A DNA stretch of 64,000 nt, from positions 7,584,531 through 7,648,530 of the forward strand of contig NC_053402.1 in NCBI RefSeq assembly GCF_016859285.1. The letters run 5' to 3'. Below the pieces are notes generated by a model, which saw only the letters and a program-made list of their open reading frames with translations, was not told the origin of the DNA and made no database searches. Below, in pieces: positions 19,283-31,785 of this stretch. Source of the stretch: Xiphias gladius. Taxonomy: Eukaryota > Chordata > Actinopteri > Istiophoriformes > Xiphiidae. Each line of letters starts with the position of its first letter. The stretch's first letter is position 1. A program made the translations under genes and the position numbers.

Positions 19283-20058
19283 CAGTGGTTCCCAGTCTTT
19301 TCTGTATGTTCCCCTACGACCATTAACAGAATAACTCTAGTACCCCTTCATCAACACCACCCATCATGTTCAAAATGTGTTAATTTGTTTTAAAATCTGG
19401 ATGTTATTTAATGCTATCAAATGTAATGTAACTATAATGTTTTCATACACCTGAACTGTCGGTTTTTAAGTTATTATGGTCGCGTTTGCATTCTAACTAC
19501 TAATGCTACTAATTTAGCTAACTATTTCAACTGTTTATGCATTACTTTTAGGTATTTTACCATTTTTTCCAATGCTTTTAGCTCTTTCACCTTTTACGCA
19601 TTACTAGGAATCTTTTTTTTTTAAATTATCCATTACCTTTAGCTATTTCAACCTTTTATCCATTACATTTTGCTGTTTATTTTTTACTCTTAGCTCTGCT
19701 AACTTTATTCATTAATCTTTCATGGAATTAACCTTTATGCTAATTATTTCAACCATTTATCCAAAACTTTTAGCTATTTCAACCATTTATGCATTAATTT
19801 GAACTATTTGTTTATTACCCACATTTAGCCTTTTAACTAATGTTACAACCTTTCTGCACACTTGCTAGTTTTCATCCTTAAAGTTACTTGCAGAGATAGT
19901 TTTTAGGTGTTACAGCGGAATTAATATGTGTATATACAGTATCTATTTTTAAATCAAATCGTATTTTTTATTTATTAAGATTAATTGATGCAACACCACT
20001 GTACTCTTTTCACCAGCCCCATAGCAACTGCAAACGTTCCCCAGGTTGAGAATCACTG
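19283..20058. mobile_element. Non-autonomous hAT-like transposon, 776 bp
   Basis: The left terminus is CAGTGGTTCCCAGTC and the right terminus, read inward, is CAGTGATTCTCAACCTGGGG. The shared CAGTGrTTCyCA pattern is typical of hAT ends. Eight-base flanking duplications are partly preserved: TCCTAAAC (19275-19282) and CCCTAAGC (20059-20066), 6 of 8 identical. The interior (about 19480-19870) is a diverged array of TTTAGCTATTTCAACC and TTATGCATTA words and has no open frame, so the element cannot mobilise itself. Confidence 0.8.
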
Positions 20059-21444
20059 CCCTAAGCCATTGGAGCAAAATACATTAAATCTTGGTTGATA
20101 ATATGGAGCCAACAACAGTTTCGTTTGTGAAAAAGAAAAATTTCATGCACAAATTTACACCCTATCACGTAAATGCCACTATATTTAAAATTTTGAGAAT
20201 CTGCTTTCATCCCTCATGCCCATTGCATTTTCATCATCTTTTTTAACTTCTACTTAAGATAAATCAGACAATTCGGTTTTAACCTTCTATTTTTATATTT
20301 CGGCTACTCTAGTTATTTTAAGCCAAATTTTTCACAGCTTGGCAATTTTTTAAGACGTAGAGTGACAGAAACACAGAATCCTTGACCTGGTACAATTAGT
20401 TTTAGACTCAAGAGAAAGCAGTCTGAAAAAGTCAGAATGGGGTTATGCACTCCACTCAAACTGAAAAAAAGACAGGAAGAAGAAAGGATGGAGAAAGCTT
20501 GCGCAGGTGTATGACACTAAAATAGAGACAGAGATAGCCTATGTGCATACGTGCCATAAAAGGATGACTGAGAATATATGAAAAAAGAGAGGGAGGCAAA
20601 GAGTTTGGTAAAAGCAAAAAGGGAAATTGGGGCAGAAAAATATCAAATGAAACTGAGACAAGTGGTTTTATCAGCGCAACAAAAGTAACAAAAATGTGTC
20701 AGAAATAAGAAGAGGAGCATACTTGAAGCATTTTTTAAGTGTATTCATAATTCATATACATATTGACAGGTTTCTAATACAGCATGGTTTTGATAGTGTA
20801 ACTGTCTTCTTCTCAGCTTGATTTTTTTTTTTTTACAAGAATAACAATAAAAAATGATAAAGACAACATCATGTACGACTCACTTTTAAATTTTATGGCA
20901 ATGCTTCTTGTGAATGGATTTTGCATCTCCCGATCATATCGCTGCTGTGTCACTTAAGAATGAAACCATTCAAAAGTACTTGGTTAGGCCTACTCCCCTC
21001 TGGCCAGTACGGTTGGCCAATCACAGCCACTCATATGACACCTTCTCCAAAGTTTTCAGTTCCAAAAATGTTTCATCACTGTCCGAGGGACTGACACCTG
21101 TCAGTCAAACATAACTTCCTATGTAGAACATACACACTTGTGCATCCAGTACACCGTTCCACAACAATGAAAACTCTTCAGTGTCCTGTCCTTCATCTTT
21201 TTCCAGTTAGCACAGTTAAAGATGGCAGACACGCATTAGTCCATAGTGTTATCTCCTCCACTTACAAGGCTCTGTCCTTCTCTTTGCACATTACAAACAT
21301 TTTGTACTTGAAAAATAAGACTGTGACCATCTGATTTTTCATGAATACTATCTGTACCGTAAAAACCCCAGTGATGAAAAATAAGAACACTTTTCAAAAG
21401 GACCAAAATGGAATCAACGACCCAGATATCGGCATTTTTCAATT

Positions 21445-21445
<1 letters not shown>

Positions 21446-21528
<83 letters not shown>

Positions 21529-21617
21529 ACAAGCGCACCCACACACACAAGCGCACCCACACACACACAAGAGCACCCACACCCACACACACACACACAC
21601 ACGCACACACACACACT
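21446..21617. repeat. (CT)n/(AC)n compound microsatellite with CAAGCGCACC interruptions
   Basis: A short CT run passes into about 35 AC units, then ACACAAGCGCACCC variants repeat two to three times before pure AC resumes. It probably lies inside the tcf20 3' UTR transcript. Confidence 0.95.
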
Positions 21618-22437
21618 TCTCACTCATACACGTGACTTTTGAAAGGCAACAGATGTCCGTTCTCCAAGGCAATAATGTCTTTGTGGCAAACTCGACCCTG
21701 ACATTCCAGACATCAGTCTGGCTCCTCCCTCTGCAGGAATGAAAAAAAAAAAATCCAATTTATGTGTTGACTGTATATAAAGTGAGATACATCCATTTCA
21801 TCTTTATGAGTAAATACTAATGAAGATACAAAATAATAATGAGGACTAAAATAATAATTGAGATTATCCTAATATCATAAGATAAAATATTACTTGTGAG
21901 AGGATACAAAATTCTCTCCTTTTCTTTTCTGGGTTTGACACCCAGCTTGCTCCCAATACACATCTTCAAAGCAAACAAAAGAAAACATCGAAAAAAAAAA
22001 AAAGGTAAATGATAATACAGATGATGATAAACAAGGGTTTAACACTATGATGATGTCTGAGGAAAATCAAAGTAAGCCTAGGGAGGAAGTTTGTTTCTTT
22101 TGTTCTTTAAAGAAAAGTTCCTTTAGTTCCTCTGTCAGTCTTGACATCTCATTTTATTCCACTCTGACCTTTGTAGTTTTTTTTTGTCTTTTTCTCGTAG
22201 CTGTGTTCCTCTATGTTGCACGTCCATGTTTTTTCTTTTTTCTGATTTTAAGTGAAGAGCAATAATTCTCTCAGAAAAAAAGGTTTCTTTTCCCATTTGT
22301 CTTAAATGTAAATAATGCGGATTCCTGTAGAGAAATTGTACATCCCCTTTTGTTGTTCTCTGTCACAGACGCCAGTCCTGTCCACATTTGGGGCTGCTTC
22401 ACAAACAAGTTTCGCAGTCTTCTATTGTCTGAACTAA

Positions 22438-23716
22438 CCTAGGAAAGGAAACATAAAAAAAATGGAGGTAAGCATCATTACCGAGGTCCATGCAACTTTC
22501 AATTATAGCACAATTTCTTTATTAGAGACAAACTCTGTGAAGACTCTTTTGTGTTGTCTGATAAACAGGCAGATAATCACAGGTTCTATAACTATAATTG
22601 CCATGCATGCCGGCCAAAGAAAAGTAAAAGTCCCTTACTGATTATCTGAGTGACCAACAGACTCCACATTGTTTAAAAGTACATGTGCAAGTTGAGGCGT
22701 GCACCCAAATTACTCATTTGTTTTTATTTTAGCGAAATTTGAATTTAAATAATTTGAATATATATTTTAATTTGTGAAACTTAATTTTAAAACTAATCAC
22801 ACAGTTGTTATCATAAGGTAAATTTCACTTACATCAGGCATCTATTACTATGTGATTGGTTATAGTCAAGAATAAACAGACATGAAAACATGATGAGGTA
22901 AAGAGGAAAAGTTGCTATATCCATAGCACATAATCAGTATTCTGCTGTAATCTTAAACACAAAGAGGAGAGGGGAGATATGGTGTGGTATGTATTTAGTT
23001 TCCATGAGAACAGGCTGGACTGAAAGTGAGAGGGAGGCAGTGACAAGGATTGACAGGCAAAGTAAAGCCACTAAGGTGAGGTAGGGAGGATTGCGAGAGC
23101 AAGATGATTGTCATTTACAGGAGTCCAAGTACCAGCCAACAAAGAGTAGCTTTTGTGTTACTGTGTGAAATGACTGGAGGTGCATTAATGAGAAAACAAG
23201 TCTCCTAGCAAATAATGGAAAAACAGAATTTCCTAGATGAGAATTTATTTGTGGTGACCGGACCTGCTGGATGATGAGGTGGGGTTTTAAGCTAGAGAGT
23301 TGGCTGCAAAATAGGATTACATTACACTACATGCTACCATCCAATTAGGAAAGTTGTGTTTCCCCGTCTGTATGATTTCATTTGGATGCACAATTCTGGT
23401 ATATTTAATCGCATCTTGAAAAGTGTGGAGTTTAAATTCCAAATGTTTTTTAAGAAATAATAATAAACATTTTTTTGGATGTGGTCAGATTTGAAAGGGC
23501 GGACTGCCTGAATAATTATAGTATGTGGGGAACACTAAAGAATATTATAAACAAATTAAATGTTGAAACACTTCAAATGACAAACTGGTATTCGAATCGA
23601 AACTGAAAAAGAAAAAGAAAAAGAAAAAAAAAAAAAACAAAAAACACAAAAACATACAACTGAGTCTAAACTTACAGCTCCCAGACTCCTGTGTCTCCTC
23701 TTCCTCTCCATTTCTC
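22438..23716 (-). other. tcf20: tcf20 3' UTR: spliced tail with terminal non-coding exon
   Basis: After the stop, the last coding exon continues to a good donor at 23676/23675 (GCT|GTAAGT). A matching acceptor (TTTCCTTTCCTAG) ends at 22439, so a terminal exon starting at 22438 is predicted. That would place an intron more than 40 bases after the stop codon. The 3' end could not be fixed; a TTTATT (AATAAA on the - strand) lies near 22152. An A/GAAAAA-rich tract is present at 23603-23640. Confidence 0.55.
23603..23640. repeat. (GAAAAA)n / poly-A tract
   Basis: Three GAAAAA units run into a poly-A stretch, inside the tcf20 3' UTR intron. Confidence 0.9.
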
Positions 23717-24243
23717 TCAGCCTCTCTCTGACTGCTCCAGATACACTGACTTGGCTGGGCGGATGCTCTGGGTAAACTGAGAGAGAGAGAGAAAGAAAGA
23801 TAGAAAATTGCTGAGCTTAGTGGTAGTGATTTAAAGAAATTAAGCCTAACAGCTTGGTTGGTGACTGGGTGGTGAGGACGTAGAGCTGCTAATGAAAAAG
23901 AGAAAGGATTTTACACCAAATTCCACAAGAACGAAATTTCCACAGAAATAGTATGAAAACCAACCTCTCTTTCTTTACCTTGTGCTTCGGACACCGCAGG
24001 GAGAAGTTATCTTCATTCAGAGAGCAATCTGGAAGGAAGAGAGAAACTATCAGTACTGTACAGAGATTGTCACAGAGCTCTTAAACATAATGTTTGTTTT
24101 TTACACCAACTCACATTTTAGTGCTTCTGTATTTATTGCATCCACTCACCTGCTTCAATAGCGCACAGGTAGTGATAGCGAAGTGTACACCCTTTACTGT
24201 AGCAGCCCAGTGTGGAGCCAACCATCTCACAGTATGAGCAGCT
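23717..24243 (-). CDS. tcf20: tcf20 3' coding exons completing the ePHD finger
   Basis: Exon 24243-24150 encodes [20 protein letters not shown] and then [11 protein letters not shown]. Exon 24028-23979 encodes [17 protein letters not shown]. Exon 23776-23717 encodes 19 residues ending EQSERG and the stop. The Cys-x2-Cys, Cys-x4-Cys, His-x2-Cys and CPKHK elements are the zinc ligands of the second half of the ePHD. The reading frames are too short to be found as long ORFs and were assembled from splice sites and phase. Confidence 0.93.
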
Positions 24244-27200
24244 CTGAGCAGAGTTAGATAGAACGGCAAAGAAAAAAATCAATACATCTTAAAACTGTAC
24301 TAGACAGTTATGAACAGCTAAGGCCCTAGCAAAATGATAATAAACACATGACACTATTAATAATATACAGTAGAGTATACTGTTATGTTATTTCATAACA
24401 TAAACCATAACATAAAAACCAGCGACATGTCTGTTTATCAGTTAACACCAAATTCACAAACTTTCTTTTAAACGGTTACAGTCAACAAAAGAAATAAGGA
24501 GGTGTAAACCTGAACTATCCCAAAACAGGTCAAATAGATAAAGGACACTCACTGTTTCTCTGGCGCCATCTAGTGCCTCCTGCAGGCCATACAGCCTCCC
24601 ATTGACAAGGTACACTCCACTGGTCCATACTATACATCCTTCATGGACCCACAGCTCCTCTGGGTCCATGGGCATCTGAGGCAGCTGGGCGAGTTGTGCC
24701 AAGGGTCCCAGGGAGTCCAAGGCCGGTGGAGGGGGCTGGAAGGGCAGGGATGCCTTACTGTTGGATGGCACCATTCTGGGGGAATCCTCACTAGATTTGT
24801 GCCTCCTCTTAAAGCGGGGATGGGAGGTCAGCTTTCTGTGTTGAGGTCGCTGTTGAGCTTCGTCTTCCGGCGGTTGCAGCGGTTTTTGCAGCTGCTGCTG
24901 GTCAATCTCAAGGTCTGGCTCTCTCTTAAGCTCAGGGATAGGTCGGATATCTATATTCATGTCCCAGGTTAGAGATGTCGTTTGACTGGTGGTGGTTGAC
25001 GAGGAAGAAGAGGACGCGGTGTTACTGAGCTTGCCAACAACATGCATCATCATATCCTCTCTACCAGCTGGGGAGGCAGTTCTAACTGGAGTGGTAAGAG
25101 ATGATGGGTTTGAATTGAGGCTGATGGTATATTCACTCTCAACTGAAGGCTTTGTAAACTGAGCATCTTGTGTTTGTGAGTCTTGGATTGTGCTCAAGGC
25201 ATTTGAGTTTACGTCTGAATTTGGTCCTGTTTTGTTTGTGCCTGTGGTTGCTTGACATTGTCTGACCTGGGGCTGGTTCTTGGGGAGCTTTGCAGCATAT
25301 TCAGCCGGATAGTAAGGCCCATAGAGATCTCCAAGGTGTTTGTAATTTGCCCATTTCTGACACAGGCAGCAAAGCAGGCGGCCAGAGTGATTGGTCTCTG
25401 TAATCACAGGGCCTGAAACAACATAGCCAGATGAAGGAAGTGCTTTCCCTGACTGAAGTGTAGTTTCCACCTCGTCCGTCTTCCTTTTCTCGGATTCTCT
25501 GTCTCGCCTAGATAACTGGGAGGAAAGAGCTGAGGTCAGGAGAGAATCAATTCCACTCCCGCCTGCTTTTCCTCCAAATGCAATACGTTCTCCTTTCATC
25601 TTGTCCTCCTCAGCATTTACAATGGTGCACACCGCCCCAATCTCCGGTATTTTTTTTTCCACATGTATGTGTGGAACAAACAGGCCTTTTCTATTTGGAT
25701 CCAAGAATACTCTGTTTGTGCCAAGACTCCCTCCTGCCTCTAAAGGTGTATCTGGGTCATCTTTGGCCACTGATGGTGCTGCCGCTGCCGCTGCTGCCCC
25801 TCTCCTCCTCCTCCTCTGTCGCCCTCTTGCTTCTACCGGCTCGTCTTCATCTTTCACACCTCTGCGTCTCCGTCGCACTGGTTTGACCTCAGTCTCTGGC
25901 TGTGTGTCCTCACTCTCAACATCCACTTTTACTACCTGGGTTAAAATTGGGGGGGCCAGCGGGGGAGTGATTTTATTGTCTGACAGTGGGGGTGCTGCAG
26001 GGGCTGGTGTGCTGTTGGTAGTCTGCACTGTCTGTGGAGTTGTAGCAGCAGCTACAGCTGGAGTGGGTGGGGCTGGAGGAGCACTCAGAGTTGTGTTCTG
26101 TGTCTGGACTTGAGACTGGGCCTGCGCCTGTGTTTGGGCTTGGTTCTGGGCCCGTTTTTGTTTATTCACGCTCCCTACGGGCCTGCCCTTCTTCTTACCA
26201 GATGGGAAATAGCCTTTAGGCACAACATTCTCTGGGGGCTTAGAATCTTGCGGTGACAGACTGGACCTCCCAGAGGACATCTGATGTCTGTTCAGCATGT
26301 GTCCTTGAGCCTGGCCATGGTGGGGTGGGGTGGTTCCATAGTAGTCACTGCCAGGATAATCATCAAATCCCATGCCAGATTCTTGAAGTTTCTGTCGCAG
26401 AAGGTTAGCAGCAGACTGCTCGCCTCTTCTTGTCTCAAGTTGCTGGTAAGTGTTGGTGAAATGTTGAATATCTGACAGCGCAGATGAGGATGGAGGTGGT
26501 GAACCCTGGACTGGGCGAGGGAGAGGTGGAGGAGGGGGTAAAGGTCCGAGCAAAGCAAAGTCCTCCTTGTCATCAGCAGCTGATGCCACAGCGGCCCCTA
26601 ATCCAAAGTCAAAGTCTTGTTGTTTGAGGGCTTGGGACGCCTGATGGGGATCACATGGGTAAGCAGACGGAGGTAAAGGCCCAGTCTCATCAACTCCTCT
26701 GAAGGGAATCATGTCATTTAACGAGTGACTTTCATCCATGTAACTATCATCCCCTCCTGCAACCCTTGGGAAATGTGCTAAGTCTTGGTCCTGTGAATCA
26801 TTAAATGTTGGTATTTCTGAATGAGAGAAGCCGGGGTAATGATTTGACTCATCATCAGCATGGCCTGCTGGCTTTTTAACATTTGGTGTGATTTTCTGCA
26901 CTATTGCCTCTAGTTTCAAACCTCGTCCTTTCCTGGTGGGCAAAACCTTGCTATTACCACTTGATGGAGACAGAGGTTGTGAATAGGTATTCTCCCCGGG
27001 CAGAGGGGAAGAGAGCCTGGGACATGGGATATCTGAACTGGATGAGTCATCTTCATTGTGATGGCTAGGCTCAGACTGAGCCCCAGGGGAGTGATGTGAA
27101 TTTGTGGCAGCCCTCTGCTGAGACGTATCCTGGAGTTGCCTTTTGGCAGGAATAGGAGAGATAAAAGAACGAACTCTCCTTCTCAATATTAGTGGATTTG

Positions 27201-30200
27201 TGTCTCCAGAACCCCCAGCTTTAGTCTGACGCTGCACCTGTGGCACAGTGGAGTTCATGTCAGCAGGAGGCTTAGTGGAGCTGGATGGAGGAGGTGGGCA
27301 GAGATGTTTGGCTTCCTCTGCGGCTCCTCTGGAGACCTCAGGTTCCAGAGCATTTTGGCCATGAGTCATTTGTGGAGGAGCAGGGCCTTGTGAAGCTACT
27401 GGAGCAGGAGGAGGAGGAGGAGGTGGGGGAGGCGGTTGTGTTCTGTAGTAAGAGTCTCCCTCTATCCTTCTAGGGCCTTCTCTTCCAGGGTGCGTTGACT
27501 CCCACATTTTCATATCAAAGTATGTGCTTTGATGATGGAGCAAAGTTTTGCTTGCGTGTTGATCACCGGGCATGTCAGTTTGGGAGAGCATCCTCTGTCT
27601 CTGATCGGATTGGCTGACCTTATGTCTTCCTGGAGAAGAACCAGGCTGCATCATCATCTCCTTAGATGGCCTGTTCATTGCTTTTACCCACTCACTCATT
27701 TCATGCGGGTGATGGGGGAGGCCACGAGGGTGAGGATACATATGAAGCTTATTTGTGGATTGAGCCTGGGGGGATAAGTTGTGGTATGGATGGTGGGAGG
27801 GAAAATGGGGGTTACTGCGTGGCATTATATTGCCTTCTCTTGTATCTCCATATCGATATCCAGGAAAACTGCTTCCACTGCCAGTTGATAAATCAACACC
27901 ATGAAGATAGGACTGATGCCTTGAGGGTGAAGATAAAGGATTAGTGCTCATAGAGTGAGAAGGCAAGGGGGAAATATCTACATTACCTCGCCTATAGGGG
28001 TCAGCATTCATTACAACAGATGAATGAACAGACTTAGGATGATACTCCACATCTGCCTCAATAGCTCCACCACTGCCATGATGAACAGTTTGTAAATTTA
28101 CAGTGTCTGGGCCAGCGTCTTTTGATGGTGTTTCCATTTTCACCACTTGTTTCTCTCCCGTACCCTTTTTACTCAGATCATTGGCTGCTGCTGGAGAGGA
28201 AAATGGCTGTTGAATCACAGAAGCTCCACTCTGACACTTCTCCCGTTCTCTCTCTCTGTCACTTTCCCTGTCCCTCTCTGGTGTGCTGCGTCGGTTTGGC
28301 GACACATCACAGATGACAGAGCGCCGCTCTGATGGGGCTAATATGGAGGCTGATGATTTTTGAGACTCAGTTTGACCAATGCTGCCTGCTAGCGGCTCTG
28401 GCTCTTGCAAAAGGAGCTCCTGCACAGCAGAGGATGGAGTGGACATGTTAGATAAGACTTTTCTCTGTGGCAGAGAATAATCAGCTAAGTTTATATGTTT
28501 GGGTGGAGGTTGCTGAGACTCTGTAGCCTGTGGTAAATGACTGTGGGACACACCCACTTCAGGTTTTTCAGCATTTTGCAAAATCTTAGCATTGGACACT
28601 TCTGACTTCACTAAAGGTTGAGGATCTGTGGTGAAATCAGGCTCGCTCCCATGCCTCAGGTTTGGATGTGAGGGCTTTGCAGAGCTGCTCATTTGGGCAG
28701 AATGAGCCGAGGCCTCAGTTACTCCACTCTGTATCCTCAAATTTTCAGTCATGCCATACGGGTGTCTGCTTTGAAACTGCTGTTGAACTTGAAGGTGGGC
28801 AGGAAATGCCTGCTCTGGTCTGCCATAACGTCTATCTAAATTGTAACCTTGAAGAACCTCTTGTAAAAGGCTGGGAAATTGCTGCATCTGTGAACAATCC
28901 TCGTGAACTTTACCTCCTGCTCCTTGCCCTCTCTTCACCAAAACCTCTGCTAGAGAACCAGCATCTTTTGGATGCACAGGGCCATAACCAGTTTGTGATT
29001 GTTGGTATCCTAAGTATCTGGAATTTGATTCCGTTGCACTCGCAGCGCCAGCCCTCCCTCTCTTCTTCACTGACAAATCTGAGCCATATGTTGATTCTGT
29101 GTAACCATATTTATGGGGTCCAGACTGCGGAGGATTTTGAGGCCGTCCAAAATTTGATTTTTGGTGATGGGATGAATATAGACTCAGATCAACTCCTTCC
29201 TCCCCATTATGACTGCTTGATTCTCTTAAGTAAGAGTGTGACTGTTTCTCTTCAATACAGTTGTCTTTGGGGTGCTTGCTTTTTTCAGTGTGACTTCCCT
29301 CAGATCGAGCTGAAACAATCACACCAACACTACTGGTACTTTGTTGTTCTTCAGGTGTGTGCTTTTCTTCCTTCTCATTATTGTTTAATCTGGATGCACT
29401 GTGCAACCTATTCTCTTTGTCCTGACCATTTTGTGTATTGACTTCTCCATCTCGTTGCATTTGGCTACTACCTTTCTCTGTTTTCTCAACTTTGCCTTCA
29501 CTTTCATTTTTGATGACTTCATTTTTAATTTCTGTTGTCTTCTTGTGGCCACCTCTGTTATCATCATATGTTAAACCAGTCTCTGAGACACAATTTGGCT
29601 GGGGAGGAGGAATACTGGAGGAGGTGGATGAGGGGGATGAGGAAACTGGAGGTGTTGAATGTGAAATTGGACCAGACTCTGATGACTGACATCCAAAGGA
29701 TGGAGATGATGACGATGAAGGAACGCGAGATTCATTTGCCTTTGTTTCGGAAACACTTGGTTCTTTTGATGGTGAATCAGAACTGACTGTTTTAACATTT
29801 GATGCTTGTCCCGTCTGTGGTTGGGTTTGATTCTTAGGTGGCAGGTGATAGCTTGCCGTTTCAGATCCACTGCTTGCACCACTCATCTGCCTCACTCTCC
29901 CATGTTCCCCCTCAGAAAACTGTTCCTCACGCTCCACCTTGGTCCCTGATGAGCCTCCAACTGACGTCAATGAGGAGTCTTCATCAGCACCAGCATCTAA
30001 GCTGGCACCATCACCGCTCCCCACTGCACTTCCATCTTTGACTGTACTAGTACTTGAGGCTGCACTTGCATTTCGACTCCTTGGTTGTGATGGGGGCACG
30101 CCATGTGTTGCCTGTTGCATCTGCCCGCCATCTTTCTTCTTCTGTGAAAGCACTGTATCAGTGAGGAGCATGTGCTGAACTGTGTTTGGTAAATTGGCAA

Positions 30201-31785
30201 CTTGTGAGCTCAAGGCATTAAGACTATTCAGGCCAGCATCCTGCATTTTATCAAGTGGAGAAGATGAAAAAACAGAAGAGCCTTCCTCTCTGGATCCAAT
30301 TCCTGCGCCTAGACACATTTTGTTGCGGCCTGTTGGAGGAAGACTGCTCCCTCCAACTGAACTCATGCTGTGAGCTTTATGACTGCCACTGCTACCACAA
30401 CTACTAATGCTGCTATTTGAGTTGGGTGTGGGACTTAACTGAGGCATGGTCTGTAGTAATCTGCCATGACCATGGCTGCTACGGGGGTTTGATGTGGGAG
30501 GATGTGAGGGACCATGACCTGAGGGGTTTCCATGTGCCTCTGAGACACCCATCAAAGGGGAAGGAGAGGAGCTGCAGCTGGGGGAATGAACTGCTGAGGC
30601 AGCTGGAGAAGGGTTGGATATCGGGCTAAAGTTTTGGTTGATTTGGGTTTGCTGAGCATTGGGATGCATTGGGGATTTGGCTATTTCTTGAGATGCTGCT
30701 TGAGGTATACTGGGATTGGAGGCTTGATGATGTTTAGCGTATACAGACCCTGGAGACGGGCCCTGGTGCTGCATCTTGAGAGAGTTGTCGTAACCTACCC
30801 CTAAATTGTGCTGTGAGTTGTGGTGCTGTAGTGTGGCCTGCTTGTGAAGAGAATGTGTCTGTGGGGAAAATCCAGGATAATTTGAAGCATGGTAACTCTG
30901 TTGAACATTCTCCATTGGCCCTACATTGTTAGCAGCAACTGAACTGGAGATTGAGTTTGAACTGGAGTTGACACTGGGAGAACTGTTGACTTTGGGATCA
31001 AACACAGTGCTAGCAGCCCCGTCGAGATATCTCTGTGGAGGGGGGCTGTACATTCCTGATGACCCCGTGGATGCTCCACCCTGTGGGGAGAAGTGTGGGT
31101 ACTGTGGGGTCATTCTGTGCCCAGAGTGTGGATAACTCCTATGCTGCTGTCCATGGTGGACAGCTGGGAAGGTTTGCCCATGCTGGCGGTGCTGCATCTG
31201 AGAACCTGGAACTGACTGCATTGCAGGGTTCTGACTCATATTGTACTGATGAGTAGGAGAGAACGCTCCGGTACCAGCACCTCCACCTGACCCAGCACTG
31301 GAGCCATAGTCTACTGGATATGGTGACATCAGGCCAGATGATGGAGCAGAGCCAGATCCAGCATGCCGGTACTGGTGAGGTATATGTCCATCGATATTAG
31401 GGTACCCAAAACCTGCCGCATAACCCATACCTCCCCTTCTGTGCCTGTCTTTCCCACCCATTGAAAAATAATAATCCATGGCATCCTTCCTGTAAGGGTT
31501 GTTACTGTTGCCACTGTGAATGTTACCCTGTGTTGGTGGGGGCTCCACAGATCCTCTGTTTCTAGCACTGTAAGCAAGCATGTGGCTCGCTTGACTGGGG
31601 TGGTGATGGCCTCTGTGTAGGCTCTGTTGTTGCATCCCTGCATAATCGTCTGTCATCCTTGGGGAAATCTGGGTTTCTGCTGGCTGAGGGGGATACGGAG
31701 GTCCCCCTCCACCCCTCCCACTGAACCCATGGGGGAGAGAGGTGGGAACTGGACTGTTAGAAAAATTCTGCATTGTTTTTTCCAA
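23717..31785 (-). CDS. tcf20: Transcription factor 20 (TCF20/SPBP) homologue, complete coding region, 4 coding exons
   Basis: Coding exons read 31785-24553 (2411 codons), 24243-24150, 24028-23979 and 23776-23717. Junctions are GT/AG and phases close to a 2478-aa protein (human about 1960). Recognised TCF20 blocks with approximate residues: [20 protein letters not shown] (395), [16 protein letters not shown] (530), [12 protein letters not shown] (973), [11 protein letters not shown] (1140), [18 protein letters not shown] (1537), [15 protein letters not shown] (1622), AT-hook [20 protein letters not shown] (1867), and a C-terminal extended PHD finger (2138-2459), ending EQSERG. TCF20 is a nuclear transcriptional co-regulator that binds nucleosomes through its ePHD. 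RAI1 is the paralogue, but the [23 protein letters not shown] and EQSERG blocks are TCF20-specific. Poly-Ser, poly-Pro, Gln-rich and Ala-rich tracts are abundant. Confidence 0.96.
24553..31785 (-). CDS. tcf20: tcf20 giant coding exon (residues 1-2411)
   Basis: A single 7233-base coding exon, matching the mammalian gene in which one exon carries nearly all the protein. The donor is ACA|GTGAGT at 24553/24552; the frame stays open another 32 codons into the intron, which is not part of the protein. It contains a ten-proline run near residue 1453, a [15 protein letters not shown] stretch near 1900 and arginine runs near 1980-2010. The first half of the ePHD zinc module (LLCCLCQKW) and the WVHEGC motif lie in the last 280 codons. 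The ATG at 31785 is the first in-frame Met; mammalian proteins begin with MQSFRE, here MEKTMQNF. Confidence 0.95.

Larger units (their letters stand above)
18052..22437. other. Region from gsg1 5' flank into tcf20 3' UTR
   Basis: The right part (below 22438, - strand) is probably the tcf20 3' UTR. The left part is the 5' flank and possible untranslated leader of gsg1 (18052 upward, - strand). It holds a hAT-like element (19283-20058), an (AC)n array (21446-21617), and T and A homopolymers. I saw no protein-coding exon. Confidence 0.6.

Noticed and set aside
24454-24552. 32-codon C-terminal extension of the tcf20 giant exon
   Set aside because: It lies beyond a canonical GTGAGT donor. The ePHD continues in the next exon, so the extension is intron read-through.
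25578-26113. Open frames on the + strand with hydrophobic runs
   Set aside because: Antisense to the Arg/Ala-rich part of tcf20; no independent signal.
28662-29441. 259-codon open frame on the + strand
   Set aside because: It lies wholly antisense to the giant tcf20 exon. The - strand frame has clear family motifs and this one has none; its length reflects codon bias of the sense gene.
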